The position numbers were made by a program, and so were the translations under genes. The notes under the pieces were generated by a model. That model ran no database searches. It was not told the origin of the DNA and worked only from the letters and a program-made list of their open reading frames with translations. Below, piece by piece: positions 22,785-31,743 of a stretch of DNA of 64,000 nucleotides. The DNA lies in contig NZ_FNPV01000003.1 in NCBI RefSeq assembly GCF_900107405.1, positions 227,580 to 291,579 on the forward strand, given 5' to 3'. Source of the stretch: Tindallia californiensis (GTDB lineage Bacteria > Bacillota > Clostridia > Peptostreptococcales > Tindalliaceae). Numbering within the stretch: position 1 is the stretch's first letter; every line of letters begins with the position of its first letter.

Positions 22785-22819
22785 AAAAGAAAATCCCGCT
22801 GATAAATCCAGTCGGGATT
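22785..22819 (-). terminator. Terminator of rpmE
   Basis: The minus-strand stem AATCCCG/CGGGATT (22813-22819 with 22792-22798) is followed by TTCTTTTT, 10 bp after the rpmE stop. Confidence 0.85.
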
Positions 22820-22828
22820 GGTTGGTCA

Positions 22829-23026
22829 CTACACACCATATTTCTTTTTGAATTTTTCAACACGACCGCCTTTTTCCATGGTTTTTTGTTTACCAGTGTA
22901 AAATGGATGGCAATCTGAGCAAATTTCAACACGAATTTCTTCTTTTGTAGACCGAGTTTTAAAATCGTTTCCACAAGCACAATGCACCTGCACTTCATTA
23001 TACTCCGGATGAATTCCCTTTTTCAT
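22829..23026 (-). CDS. rpmE: 50S ribosomal protein L31 (zinc-binding form)
   Basis: This 65-residue ribosomal protein begins MKKGIHPEY, as L31 does. It has the zinc ligands CxC in VHCACGNDF and CxxC in [14 protein letters not shown], so it is the zinc-containing form. I chose the ATG at 23026; the frame can be extended three codons to a GTG, but GAGGTGAAGG fits the ATG. It has its own strong promoter and terminator. Confidence 0.97.
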   Translation of the reverse strand: MKKGIHPEYNEVQVHCACGNDFKTRSTKEEIRVEICSDCHPFYTGKQKTMEKGGRVEKFKKKYGV

Positions 23027-23102
23027 TTCCTTCACCTCTTTCCTATTGGTACTTTGAAAGCCCTGCCAATTCAGGACGAATTAGTACGAAAAGAACGCTA
23101 TT

Positions 23103-23131
23103 ATTATAGCATAGGAATTGACCCTATGCAA
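23103..23131 (-). promoter_or_regulatory. Promoter of rpmE
   Basis: On the minus strand TTGCAT (23126-23131) and TATAAT (23103-23108) are 17 bp apart, about 77 bp upstream of the rpmE start. Confidence 0.8.
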
Positions 23132-23138
23132 GATACCA

Positions 23139-24437
23139 TTATAGCAACTTTTTACCAGCCATGTCAATAAATTCTCGATTATCCTTGCTATCCGTCATCA
23201 GTTTAATAATTGTTTCTGTCACTTCTTGAACAGAGTTGTTGCTAAGCGCTCTTCGAATACGCCATATTGTCTCTAATTCCAGTTGGCTTAACAAAAGCTC
23301 TTCTCTCCTGGTGCCAGATCGATTAATGTCCACTGCTGGGAAAATTCTTTTTTCCGAAAGTTTCCGGTCCAAATGAAGCTCCATATTACCAGTTCCCTTA
23401 AATTCTTCATAAATCACATCATCCATACGACTTCCCGTATCCACTAGGGCTGTAGCCATAATCGTAAGGCTTCCTGCCTCTTCCAGTTTTCGTGCCGCAC
23501 CAAAAAACTTTTTGGGTGGATGCAAAGCAGCCGGATCCAACCCGCCGGATAAAGTTCGGCCAGAAGCTGGTACGGTTAAATTGTATGCACGTGCCAAACG
23601 GGTAAGGCTGTCCAATAAAACAAGGACATCTTTACCATGTTCTACCAAACGTTGAGCACGGGCTAATACCATTTCGGCCACTTTAATATGATGACTTGGC
23701 ATTTCATCAAAGGTGGAATAAATCACCTCTCCTTTGATCGAGCGTTTCATATCCGTCACTTCTTCCGGCCGTTCATCAATAAGTAGCACAATGATTTCTA
23801 CTTCCGGATTATTATGAGCTACGCTATTAGCTATTTTCTGAAGTAAAATGGTTTTTCCTGCTTTTGGAGGAGAAACGATGAGACCGCGTTGGCCTTTTCC
23901 AATCGGTGCAAGAAGGTCAATAAGGCGGGTGGACAGGTCATGATTCTGATATTCAAGGTTTAACCTTTCCTGAGGATAAATGGGGGTCAGGTATTCAAAG
24001 GAAGGTCTTTTGCTGGCTTTCTCCGGATCTAATCCATTTATTTTTCGAACGTATAAGAGCGCTTTATACTTCTCGCCGGATTTAGGCGGTCGCGTAACTC
24101 CTGTAATTAAATCGCCGGTTTTCATACTGAATCTCCGTATTTGAGACGGGGACATATAAATATCAGCATCTCCAGACAGATAGTTATCGCTTCGCAAAAA
24201 TCCATATCCATCCTGCATGATCTCCAGGATTCCCTGTGCCTTATTCGCCTCTTCTCCATCCGGTATTTCTTCCGAAAGATGTTGAGGTAACACAAGGGTT
24301 TTCTTCTTTCCTTCAGCCGTCATGATTAAATCGATCAGTTCCTGCTTTCGATACCGTGCGAGATTTTTAATGCCTATGTTTTTTGCAATTTCACGTAAAT
24401 CCTGGAGCTTTTTTTCTTCAAGTCCCTTGCGATCCAA
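23139..24437 (-). CDS. rho: Transcription termination factor Rho
   Basis: Rho is a hexameric RNA-dependent ATPase/translocase. The 432-residue protein has the Rho_N helical domain (residues 5-45), the RNA-binding cold-shock domain ([19 protein letters not shown]), Walker [16 protein letters not shown] near residue 190, and the Walker B region [14 protein letters not shown] near 280. The start is TTG at 24437, supported by AGGAGGTG nine bases upstream. It is 11 bp after glpX and followed by separately transcribed rpmE. Confidence 0.97.
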   Translation of the reverse strand: MDRKGLEEKKLQDLREIAKNIGIKNLARYRKQELIDLIMTAEGKKKTLVLPQHLSEEIPDGEEANKAQGILEIMQDGYGFLRSDNYLSGDADIYMSPSQIRRFSMKTGDLITGVTRPPKSGEKYKALLYVRKINGLDPEKASKRPSFEYLTPIYPQERLNLEYQNHDLSTRLIDLLAPIGKGQRGLIVSPPKAGKTILLQKIANSVAHNNPEVEIIVLLIDERPEEVTDMKRSIKGEVIYSTFDEMPSHHIKVAEMVLARAQRLVEHGKDVLVLLDSLTRLARAYNLTVPASGRTLSGGLDPAALHPPKKFFGAARKLEEAGSLTIMATALVDTGSRMDDVIYEEFKGTGNMELHLDRKLSEKRIFPAVDINRSGTRREELLLSQLELETIWRIRRALSNNSVQEVTETIIKLMTDSKDNREFIDMAGKKLL

Positions 24438-24448
24438 GCGGACACCTC

Positions 24449-25417
24449 CTAAAACGCATAAAGCGGCTTTCTATTGAAATTATGAATGGCTTCCACAAAG
24501 CGAATGGTACCACTTTCAGAACGCATCACCACAGAATGAGTTTTTCCCATCCCATTCCCGATAAAATTAACGCCTTTCAGTAAAGCTCCATCCGATATTC
24601 CTGTTGCGGCAAAATAAGCTTCAGGCCCTTTTACCATATCGTCCAGGGTTAAAATTTTAGACACATCTATTCCCATTTTTTCGCATCGTTCTTCCTCTTC
24701 TTCTTCAAACGGCACTAACTGACCTTGGAAGTTTCCACCCATGCATTTCAGTGCAGCAGCGGCAATAACACCTTCCGGTGCTCCGCCAATACCTAGTAAC
24801 ATATCCACACCCGTCTCTTCGACACAGGTTGCTACTGCCGCATCCACATCACCGTTTTCAAATAGCTTTATCCGCGCACCAGCTCTTCGGCACTCTTCAA
24901 TAATCCCTGCATGACGATCCCGATTCAAAATGGCTATGGTTAAGTCTTGAATGCTTTTACCTAATGCTCCAGCCGTCGCTTTAAGGTTTTCTTCCACCGG
25001 GGCACCCAAATCAACATATGGTGCCGCTTTAGGCCCCACCGCAATTTTATCCATGTACATATCCGGTGCATTTAGCAAACAGCCTCTCGGCGCCATGGCG
25101 ATAACCGAAATAGAATTAGGCATTCCATTGGCCACACTAGTTGTCCCTTCCACAGGGTCGACGGCAATATCTACCTTAGGTGAATGAGGTCCACCTTTCC
25201 CTACTGCTTCGCCGATATAAAGCATCGGTGCTTCATCCATCTCGCCTTCACCAATCACTACGATTCCGTCAATATCAATCGTATCAAACATACGTCGCAT
25301 ACCATCTACCCCAGCCTGATCCGCCGCGTTTTTATCGCCTCTCCCCATAAACTTCGCAGCTCTTAAGGCGGCCGTTTCCGTCACTCTCACTAAATCCAAC
25401 GCTAGATTTCGATCCAT
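24449..25417 (-). CDS. glpX: Fructose-1,6-bisphosphatase, class II
   Basis: GlpX hydrolyses fructose 1,6-bisphosphate in gluconeogenesis. The 322-residue protein shows [15 protein letters not shown], the metal-binding [12 protein letters not shown], and [15 protein letters not shown]. Length is normal. GGGAGGTG precedes the ATG. It sits upstream of rho, a common pairing in Clostridia. A stable hairpin lies just ahead of its ribosome binding site. Confidence 0.96.
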   Translation of the reverse strand: MDRNLALDLVRVTETAALRAAKFMGRGDKNAADQAGVDGMRRMFDTIDIDGIVVIGEGEMDEAPMLYIGEAVGKGGPHSPKVDIAVDPVEGTTSVANGMPNSISVIAMAPRGCLLNAPDMYMDKIAVGPKAAPYVDLGAPVEENLKATAGALGKSIQDLTIAILNRDRHAGIIEECRRAGARIKLFENGDVDAAVATCVEETGVDMLLGIGGAPEGVIAAAALKCMGGNFQGQLVPFEEEEEERCEKMGIDVSKILTLDDMVKGPEAYFAATGISDGALLKGVNFIGNGMGKTHSVVMRSESGTIRFVEAIHNFNRKPLYAF

Positions 25418-25436
25418 TTCACAGCACCTCCCAAAT

Positions 25437-25492
25437 AGCAGAATGATGCATTAAAGTCGCCTTTAAAGGCACTACAAAGGCACCATTCTGCT
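25437..25492 (-). other. Long hairpin between the transaldolase gene and glpX
   Basis: AGCAGAATG (25437-25445) pairs perfectly with CATTCTGCT (25484-25492); the 38-nt interior contains a second palindrome, GCCTTTAAAGGC. On the minus strand the hairpin ends about 20 nt before the glpX start; on the plus strand it would be followed by five further T residues. It may be an mRNA processing or stability element, or a plus-strand terminator. Confidence 0.5.
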
Positions 25493-25509
25493 TTTTTATG
25501 ATTCTCCCT

Positions 25510-26154
25510 TTACTTCACCGCATTTTCCCAATCTTTTAGAAATCGTTGGATACCCAAATCCGTAAGGGGATGTTTGACCATTTGCTTAAAAACAGTGTAG
25601 GGAATAGTTGCAATATGAGCGCCAGCCGCCGCCGCTTCCGTGACATGGGTATTTCTACGAATGCTTGCCGCAATAATTTCTGTATCGATAAGATGTCTAT
25701 CGAAAATATGGCTTATTTCGGTTATGAGGTCCATTCCATTATGTCCAATATCATCCAATCTACCGAGAAAGGGACTGACAAAAGAGGCGCCAGCTTTTGC
25801 CGCCAGCAATGCTTGTGCAGCTGAAAACACCAAGGTTACATTGGTTCTTATCTCTTGCTCAGAAAATAGCTTGGTAGCCTTCAACCCTTCTTCTGTCATA
25901 GGCACTTTAATAACAATATTCGGGTGAATATCCACTAACGCCTTTGCTTCTTCCACCATCTCTTCCGCCTTAAGGCTTATCACTTCAGCACTAATAGGTC
26001 CGTCTACAATGCTAGCGATCTCTTTTACGGTTTCTTTGAAATCCCTTTGCTCTTTGGCGATCAGCGAAGGGTTGGTGGTCACTCCCTCAAGAACACCCCA
26101 ACGATTCACTTCTCTGATTTCATCTAAATTAGCCGTATCGATAAACAACTTCAT
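25510..26154 (-). CDS. fsa: Small transaldolase / fructose-6-phosphate aldolase family
   Basis: This is a 214-residue TIM-barrel aldolase of the short TalC/FSA group. It starts [15 protein letters not shown] and contains [12 protein letters not shown]; the Schiff-base lysine is in [12 protein letters not shown] near residue 83. The C-terminus matches the family ([16 protein letters not shown]). These proteins act either as transaldolase in the pentose phosphate route or as fructose-6-phosphate aldolase; the two cannot be separated safely by eye. The start at 26154 has AAGGAG upstream. It lies downstream of the Kce-like gene and upstream of glpX. Confidence 0.92.
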   Translation of the reverse strand: MKLFIDTANLDEIREVNRWGVLEGVTTNPSLIAKEQRDFKETVKEIASIVDGPISAEVISLKAEEMVEEAKALVDIHPNIVIKVPMTEEGLKATKLFSEQEIRTNVTLVFSAAQALLAAKAGASFVSPFLGRLDDIGHNGMDLITEISHIFDRHLIDTEIIAASIRRNTHVTEAAAAGAHIATIPYTVFKQMVKHPLTDLGIQRFLKDWENAVK

Positions 26155-26188
26155 TCCATCAGCTCCTTCATTCTCTTGACTCATTTTG

Positions 26189-27004
26189 CTATTTTTTTAA
26201 CCCAAGAATCATTCGTGCTTCGTCCGGCGTTGCCACTTCACGACCCATTTCTCTTGAGATTCGAGCAATCCGTTCTACCAGTTGAGCATTAGAAGTCGCC
26301 AACTCACCTTTTCGGTAAAACACATTATCTTCAAATCCTACACGAACATGACCACCTAAAAGAATCGCCATCACAGACATCGGTAATTCATGACGGCCAA
26401 TACCAGCCACCGTCCAGGTAGATCCTTCCGGTATGGCATTTTTCATAGCCAGCAAATCCTCCGGTGTTGCCGGACAGGCCCCCGGTACTCCCAGTACAAA
26501 ATCAAAATGAATCGGCTCTTTCAAAAGTCCTTTTTTCACTAACTTCATCGCATTGACAATAAATCCTCTTTCAAAGATTTCTATCTCCGGTTTCACATTT
26601 CTCTCAAGCATCATTGCTGCAAATTGTTCCATCATGCTCTCTGTATTCATAAATACTTCTGACCCAAAATTACAGGTACCACTGGTCAGACTAGCCATTT
26701 CTGGATTCAGTTCCACCGGTTGTAGCCGTTCTTCCGGACTATGCCAAACTGCCCCGCCCGTAGATGGCTGAAAAATAGCATCGCAAGAAGCTTCAATTTT
26801 TTCTTTTATTTCTCGATAAACCTCTCTGTCCTGAGTAGGATTCCCTTCTTCGTCTCTGGCATGCACGTGCAAAATAGAAGCCCCTGCCTCGCAACACGCT
26901 TTTGCTTCGGCTGCAATTTCATCCGGAGTTAAAGGCAACGCCGGTTGGTTTTCTCGTGTCACTTCAGCCCCCGTCAGAGCCGCTGTAATAATCAGTTTTT
27001 CCAC
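26189..27004 (-). CDS. BKACE-family enzyme, similar to 3-keto-5-aminohexanoate cleavage enzyme
   Basis: This is a 271-residue beta-keto acid cleavage enzyme (DUF849). Zn ligands are visible as His46 and His48 in SILHVHARD and the Glu of VGFEDN near residue 230. Kce in lysine fermentation condenses 3-keto-5-aminohexanoate with acetyl-CoA to give acetoacetate and 3-aminobutyryl-CoA. Overall resemblance to Kce is good, but the other lysine-fermentation genes (kamA, kamDE, kdd, kal) are not in this window, so the substrate may differ. The start is GTG at 27004, preceded by AAAGGAG; the frame stays open far upstream without such a site. Confidence 0.8.
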   Translation of the reverse strand: MEKLIITAALTGAEVTRENQPALPLTPDEIAAEAKACCEAGASILHVHARDEEGNPTQDREVYREIKEKIEASCDAIFQPSTGGAVWHSPEERLQPVELNPEMASLTSGTCNFGSEVFMNTESMMEQFAAMMLERNVKPEIEIFERGFIVNAMKLVKKGLLKEPIHFDFVLGVPGACPATPEDLLAMKNAIPEGSTWTVAGIGRHELPMSVMAILLGGHVRVGFEDNVFYRKGELATSNAQLVERIARISREMGREVATPDEARMILGLKK

Positions 27005-27103
27005 AAAATCGCTCCTTTCACAGTTGTCATTCTGGTTAATAATGGTCATTATGTTGTCTATCATTATAACAGGATTTTTCACTATTTGAAAGGAACTACA
27101 CAC

Positions 27104-27137
27104 AAAAGAAAGCCCTTTCCCGAAGAAAAGAGCTTTC
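27104..27137 (-). terminator. Terminator of the sodium symporter gene
   Basis: The minus-strand stem GAAAGCTCTTTTC/GAAAGGGCTTTC (27132-27137 outer arm with 27108-27113) is followed by TTTTG. It lies about 33 bp after the stop. Confidence 0.75.
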
Positions 27138-27169
27138 CTGATCATCCTTAAGAAGGATATGCTTTTTAA

Positions 27170-28576
27170 CTAGGACAGTTTTGGTGAGAAAATTGCCAGG
27201 ATAGCAATAATTGCTAGCCCAAAGATCATCAAGCCAGTTTGTTCGATGTCTGTAATTCCCATAACAGCTACAACCGCAACCGCAATAGGAATAACGTATT
27301 TGATCAAATTATACCAGATGTTGAATAATCCAAATTCTTTTTCACCGCTATTAGTCAGTTCGTCGTATAGATCTTCTTTTTTAACTACCCATCCAGCAAA
27401 GATTGCCAGCAACATTCCGCCAATCGCCAGGAAGATTTTATCCGTCAGGATATCGAAGAAATCAAAGAACCCTACACCAAAAATGGTGACTCCACTCATT
27501 ACTCCCAGAGAAAGAGAGGAAAGAATTCCCGTCACGATCATAATTCCACCAGCAGAATAGACAGATTTCTTTCTTTCCATGCCTCGCTGATCAATAAGAT
27601 ACGCAACCACTACTTCCAGCAGAGAAACGGAGGAAGTCAAAGCCGCAACGGTCAGAGCAATAAAGAAAACAGCTCCAAACAAGGGGCCTATCGCACCCAT
27701 TTCCGCAAAAATGATTGGAACTACTACGAACACAAGCCCAGGACCAGCTGTTGGCTCCATACCAAAAGAGAAGAGGGCCGGAAAAATAGCAACACCTGCT
27801 AAAATAGCTACTCCGACGTCAAGAGCCGTTACAATCAACGCATTGTTTGGCAGGGTTTCTTTTTTACTCAAATAACTACCGTAAGTAATCATACAACCCA
27901 TTCCCAAACTAAGAGAGAAAAAGGCTTGCCCAAGTGCTGCCAGCAATGTCTGCCCTGAAACTTCCGAAAAGTCTGGTTTGAAAATAAATTCAAGACCCGC
28001 ACTGGCGCCCGGAAGGGTAACACTTCTAAGCGTCAGAAAGGCTAAAAGCACCAATAGGGTTGGCATTAGTATCCGTGCTGCTTTTTCAATACCACCGGCA
28101 ATCCCTTTCGCAACAATCAGAATATTAAAAACAAGAAAAACAAGCATCCATCCTAAAGGTTCTACCGGATTGCCAATAAACCCTCCAAAAGCATCACCAA
28201 TAGCACCTGCATCGGACATAAGACCTGTTAAAGACTTAAATACATAAGCCAAGGACCAGCCGCCTACCACCGGATAAAAACCCATGATGAAAAAGGCGGA
28301 AAGAACTCCGATCACACCGGCAAAAGTCCATCGGTCACTATAACTTTTATAAGCACCTACGGCTGCCAGGCCTGTTCTTCGGCCAATCGCAAATTCAGCA
28401 ATCATTACACTAAGTCCAATAACAAATACAAAACCTAAATAAATTAAAATAAATGCACCGCCACCATTATCTCCTGCCATATATGGAAATCGCCAGATAT
28501 TACCCAACCCAACAGCTGAACCAGCCGCCGCCATAATAAAACCTATGCGGGATCCCCAGTTTTCTCTTTGTTTCAT
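27170..28576 (-). CDS. Neurotransmitter:sodium symporter family transporter
   Basis: This is a 468-residue secondary transporter with about 11-12 membrane helices. The first helix carries the NSS signature (GSAVGLGNIWRFPY), with the unwound Na+ and substrate-binding region. The family imports amino acids or related compounds with Na+; LeuT is the model. It ends in a hydrophobic helix and short tail. It has its own promoter and terminator, so it is a single-gene unit. The substrate is unknown; amino acids used for fermentation are the likely cargo. Confidence 0.93.
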   Translation of the reverse strand: MKQRENWGSRIGFIMAAAGSAVGLGNIWRFPYMAGDNGGGAFILIYLGFVFVIGLSVMIAEFAIGRRTGLAAVGAYKSYSDRWTFAGVIGVLSAFFIMGFYPVVGGWSLAYVFKSLTGLMSDAGAIGDAFGGFIGNPVEPLGWMLVFLVFNILIVAKGIAGGIEKAARILMPTLLVLLAFLTLRSVTLPGASAGLEFIFKPDFSEVSGQTLLAALGQAFFSLSLGMGCMITYGSYLSKKETLPNNALIVTALDVGVAILAGVAIFPALFSFGMEPTAGPGLVFVVVPIIFAEMGAIGPLFGAVFFIALTVAALTSSVSLLEVVVAYLIDQRGMERKKSVYSAGGIMIVTGILSSLSLGVMSGVTIFGVGFFDFFDILTDKIFLAIGGMLLAIFAGWVVKKEDLYDELTNSGEKEFGLFNIWYNLIKYVIPIAVAVVAVMGITDIEQTGLMIFGLAIIAILAIFSPKLS

Positions 28577-28728
28577 AAAATACCTCCTTCAAAATGTAAG
28601 TTGCGTCATCAAGATGTTAACGAAGTACTTGCTTTTCCTGTGTTATTTTACTTTTCACCCCCTCTTTTTCCTTGTGTCAGAAAAGTCCGAATCTTTTTCT
28701 CTTAGATAATTCAAAATAAATCAATTTG

Positions 28729-28757
28729 ATTATAACATAATATACCAGCTTCAACAA
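28729..28757 (-). promoter_or_regulatory. Promoter of the sodium symporter gene
   Basis: On the minus strand TTGTTG (28752-28757) and TATAAT (28729-28734) are 17 bp apart. The start codon is about 150 bp downstream, so there is a leader of moderate length, AT-rich and without an obvious strong hairpin. Confidence 0.65.
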
Positions 28758-28837
28758 GGATTATTCGAAATTGTCTTAATTAATAATCAATTTGTTAATT
28801 GTTTGTCAATTAACATCTCCCAAGACTTTCTTCCCAT

Positions 28838-29467
28838 TTAATTTGTATTCGCTATCTTTTCCCCCTCCAATAAACCCAGGTTTTCAAATGATTCCTTCTG
28901 TCTTTCAAGGGCTTCTAAAATCTTAGCGGTATAGACAGCATCGTTCAGAGCACTATGAAAACGTTCTTCCATCGTAATCCCAAAGTGTGTCACCGCTTTT
29001 TTCAAGCCTACTTGCTGCCCCTTAGGTGCTTCCATGACTTTCATGCACATTTTCTGAACATCACACCAGGTAATTTTCAAGTCCATTACGATGCAATGGT
29101 AGTCGCAGTTGCGTTTCAGTTCGTTATAATCGTCCATTCCCCAGGAGCACAGTTGTACAGGGTCATCACCTATCCATTCCTTAAAAATTTTCATTGCTTC
29201 TGGAAAAAATATCCCGCTATCCAGAATTTCCCTGGTAATTTTTGTTTTCTTTTGTATGGTTGGGTGCATCCGTTGATATAGCGTCGGTTTTACCATTATT
29301 TGAAAACTGTCTATCACCTCATACTCATCGTTTAATTTCACCGCTCCTACTTCAACAATTTCCTGCGGGCATTCCGGATGAGCATTCCCTTTTTTTAACT
29401 GTTTTGTTTTCCGATCTATTTTAAATGCTGTATTAAATTCTAAATCATATATAATCCGTTGCATCAC
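28838..29467 (-). CDS. DEDDh-type 3'-5' exonuclease (KapD-like)
   Basis: This is a 209-residue protein with the exonuclease fold. The acidic residues appear in IIYDLEFNT (residues 5-13), SWGMDDYNELKR near 108, and HSALNDAVYTAKILE near 175 (His and Asp). This matches the RNase T / DnaQ superfamily and the KapD-like branch. Substrate may be RNA or DNA. It lies between the symporter and the helicase, transcribed in the same direction but separated by terminators. Confidence 0.85.
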   Translation of the reverse strand: MMQRIIYDLEFNTAFKIDRKTKQLKKGNAHPECPQEIVEVGAVKLNDEYEVIDSFQIMVKPTLYQRMHPTIQKKTKITREILDSGIFFPEAMKIFKEWIGDDPVQLCSWGMDDYNELKRNCDYHCIVMDLKITWCDVQKMCMKVMEAPKGQQVGLKKAVTHFGITMEERFHSALNDAVYTAKILEALERQKESFENLGLLEGEKIANTN

Positions 29468-29534
29468 AAACTCCCTTTTGTCATTATTTTTTCTTACACT
29501 ACTCTATTGTACCTTACAAAAGAAATTCCTGAAA

Positions 29535-29567
29535 CAAAAAAGTTCTCTTCACAACTGCGAAGAGAAC
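29535..29567 (-). terminator. Terminator of the DEAD-box helicase gene
   Basis: The perfect minus-strand stem GTTCTCTTC/GAAGAGAAC (29559-29567 with 29542-29550) is followed by TTTTTTG, 17 bp after the helicase stop. Confidence 0.88.
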
Positions 29568-29583
29568 CAGAAAGCTATTGTTG

Positions 29584-31062
29584 CTACCATTTATTTTTTG
29601 ATTGAGACTTCCCTCTGTTATCGGTCTTTTTTCGGCTGTTACCTGAATTCCACCTGCTTTTTCCTCCAGGTTTTCCGCCTTTGTAGCCACCTTTAGAGCC
29701 ACTTTTTGATCCTTTATAGCCGCCACTGCTTTTTCGACTTCTCCGAAGAGGTTCCTGCTCAGTGATTTTTACAGGAATCGTCACCGGTTCTTTCGTAATT
29801 AATTTCAAAGCGGCCGCCACCATCAAGGTAGAGTCATTTTCTTCCAATAGCTCTCTTGCCACTTCCTGATAAGGCAAGTACTCTTTATTCTCTATAATTT
29901 GCAGCAAGTTTTCTACCGCTGTTCGTTGCTGACCTTCCAAAGCGTCTGACAAGGTCGGAGCTGATTTTCGAAGAATTTTTTTCTTAATGCTCTGCTCAAT
30001 ACTTCTAAGGTGATCCATTTCTCGTGATGTGACAAAAGTGATGGCTTCTCCCGTTTTCCCTGCTCGTCCTGTCCGACCTACCCGATGAACATAACTTTCC
30101 GGATCCTGCGGAATATCAAAATTATATACATGAGTGACACCACTAATATCTAAGCCACGTGCCGCGACATCGGTTGCTACCAGCAATTCAACCTGACCTT
30201 GTTTAAAACGTCTCATTACCTGATCTCTTCGAGATTGGGTCAAGTCGCCATGAATAGCCTCCGCTGAGTAACCTCTCTTTTGAAGGGCTTCATATAGTTC
30301 GTCTACACGTTTTTTGGTTCTGCCAAAAATAATACCTAATTCCGGAGATTGTATGTCCAGCAAGTTGCAAAGAACATCAAATTTTTTCCGCTCCATTATT
30401 TCAATATAACTTTGTTCCGTAAGATCTACGGTCATTTCCTTCGCCTTTGTCCGAATAAGTTCCGGATTTTGCATAAACTGCTCACCCAGCTTTTGAATAG
30501 GCTTCGGCATTGTAGCTGAAAACAATAAGGTCTGTCGTTCTGTAGGCACTTCTTTCAAGATAGTCTCAATGTCTTCAATGAAACCCATGTTCAACATTTC
30601 ATCCGCTTCGTCCAATACGACCATGGATATTTTTTCCATCCGAATCGTCTTGCGACGCATATGATCCATCAAACGCCCAGGTGTTCCCACTACAATGTGG
30701 GGCTTGTTTTTTAAGGATTTGATTTGTCGCCCAATTTCCTGTCCTCCATAGATCGGCAGGGCTCTTATTTTTTTTATTTGTCCAATACGATTGATTTCTT
30801 CCGCTACCTGAACCGCCAGTTCTCTTGTAGGCGCAACCACCAATCCCTGCACCATGCCTTCTGCTGGGTCCAGCATTTCAACCATAGGCACACCAAAAGC
30901 AGCGGTTTTCCCCGTTCCAGTCTGAGCCTGACCAATAACGTCTTTTCCTTCCATTAAAAGAGGGATCGTGGATGTCTGTATAGGAGTCGCTTCCTCAAAT
31001 CCCATATTTTCCAAAGCCTTAAGTGTTTCTTTCCCAATACCAAGTTCATTAAATAATTTCAT
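29584..31062 (-). CDS. DEAD-box RNA helicase (CshA-like)
   Basis: This is a 492-residue ATP-dependent RNA helicase. Motifs in order: Q motif (GFEEATPIQ), [11 protein letters not shown] (about residue 48), Ia [16 protein letters not shown] (about 152), [44 protein letters not shown]. After the core comes a dimerisation-like region and a Gly/Lys/Ser/Arg-rich C-terminal tail of about 50 residues that should bind RNA. CshA-type helicases act in mRNA decay, ribosome assembly and cold adaptation; a cold shock gene lies just upstream. Confidence 0.94.
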   Translation of the reverse strand: MKLFNELGIGKETLKALENMGFEEATPIQTSTIPLLMEGKDVIGQAQTGTGKTAAFGVPMVEMLDPAEGMVQGLVVAPTRELAVQVAEEINRIGQIKKIRALPIYGGQEIGRQIKSLKNKPHIVVGTPGRLMDHMRRKTIRMEKISMVVLDEADEMLNMGFIEDIETILKEVPTERQTLLFSATMPKPIQKLGEQFMQNPELIRTKAKEMTVDLTEQSYIEIMERKKFDVLCNLLDIQSPELGIIFGRTKKRVDELYEALQKRGYSAEAIHGDLTQSRRDQVMRRFKQGQVELLVATDVAARGLDISGVTHVYNFDIPQDPESYVHRVGRTGRAGKTGEAITFVTSREMDHLRSIEQSIKKKILRKSAPTLSDALEGQQRTAVENLLQIIENKEYLPYQEVARELLEENDSTLMVAAALKLITKEPVTIPVKITEQEPLRRSRKSSGGYKGSKSGSKGGYKGGKPGGKSRWNSGNSRKKTDNRGKSQSKNKW

Positions 31063-31159
31063 GTAACTCTTTCATCTCCTTTGTTTTTCAACAGCTTACA
31101 TCTTTTTAATTGTTTTTTAGCATTCGCACCAGACCTATTTAGAGCACCCGATCATATCC

Positions 31160-31221
31160 GGAATAATGAATTAGGAATGACGAATTAACACAATCCACTT
31201 CACATATTACTTCATTATTCC
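31160..31221. repeat. Inverted repeat upstream of the helicase gene
   Basis: GGAATAATGAA (31160-31170) and TTCATTATTCC (31211-31221) are perfect complements 40 bp apart, in an AT-rich stretch with repeated AATTAGGAAT-like words. Meaning unknown; it lies in the helicase gene leader or just before its promoter. Confidence 0.4.
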
Positions 31222-31275
31222 TAATCCATCACTCTCTTAAACAAAGCGAATCAATCAAGATCTCCCATTAGTCAT

Positions 31276-31312
31276 AAAAAAAGGCAATTCCGCAAAACGG
31301 ATTGCCTTTTTT
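31276..31312 (-). terminator. Terminator of the cold shock gene
   Basis: The minus-strand stem GGCAATCCG/CGGAATTGCC is followed by seven T residues. It is flanked by T runs on both strands, so it could act in both directions. Confidence 0.88.
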
Positions 31313-31328
31313 CGGTCTGATTTTATAA

Positions 31329-31526
31329 CTACAGCTTGGTTACGTTTGCAGCTTGAGGACCTCTGTTACCGTCCACTACTTCAAACTCAACTTCTTGACC
31401 TTCATCAAGAGTTTTGAAACCGTCACTCTGGATAGCTGAGAAATGTACGAATACGTCGTCACCGTCTTCTCTTTCAATAAATCCAAAACCTTTTTCTGCG
31501 TTAAACCATTTTACTTTGCCAGTCAT
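31329..31526 (-). CDS. Cold shock protein (CspA family)
   Basis: This is a 65-residue single OB-fold nucleic-acid chaperone. RNP1 is KGFGFIE (residues 13-19) and RNP2 is VFVHFSAI (26-33). AAGGAGG precedes the ATG. Its promoter is about 120 bp upstream, leaving a long 5' leader, as is common for cold-shock mRNAs. It is a monocistronic unit. Confidence 0.97.
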   Translation of the reverse strand: MTGKVKWFNAEKGFGFIEREDGDDVFVHFSAIQSDGFKTLDEGQEVEFEVVDGNRGPQAANVTKL

Positions 31527-31645
31527 TTGTTGGCCTCCTTTTTAATTCTGTTAAAAGCAAAATAAACTCCAAAGTCTTTGATACTGCCTTCTTACAAGAG
31601 GCCTTCAAATGCTTTTTGTTCTTTCACTTTTTAACTACAGTTATT

Positions 31646-31674
31646 ATAATAGCATACCTTTTTACGAATTGCAA
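31646..31674 (-). promoter_or_regulatory. Promoter of the cold shock gene
   Basis: On the minus strand TTGCAA (31669-31674) and TATTAT (31646-31651) are 17 bp apart; a TATAAT lies 3 bp further down. The predicted leader is about 110 nt. The site lies back to back with the promoter of the radical SAM gene on the plus strand. Confidence 0.65.
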
Positions 31675-31686
31675 GCTTTATTTTTA

Positions 31687-31723
31687 GAACGTGTGTTCCT
31701 TTTCTGCTTTTTTATGTTATAAT
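31687..31723 (+). promoter_or_regulatory. LexA-type SOS box and promoter of the radical SAM/DUF4130 operon
   Basis: AGAACGTGTGTTCC (31686-31699) fits the Gram-positive LexA consensus CGAAC-RNRY-GTTYC at all positions but the first. It overlaps the place where a -35 box must lie, because TATAAT is at 31718-31723. The operon start codon is 20 bp further on. This predicts repression by LexA and induction by DNA damage. Confidence 0.7.
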
Positions 31724-31743
31724 CATTCCAGAGGTGTTTCCAA

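Larger units (their letters stand above)
22377..22828 (-). other. Gene-poor interval between rpmE and the flavoprotein gene
   Basis: About 450 bp without a clear gene. It contains two minus-strand terminators (22785-22819 and 22423-22468) and, between them, possible tiny reading frames described separately. No similarity to an insertion sequence could be recognised. Confidence 0.6.

Noticed and set aside
22470-22790. Remnant of an insertion sequence
   Set aside because: No terminal inverted repeats, target duplication or transposase fragment could be recognised in any frame.
25484-25497. Plus-strand terminator near 25490
   Set aside because: T residues follow on the plus strand, but no plus-strand gene ends here; it is listed as a hairpin in the minus-strand transcript.
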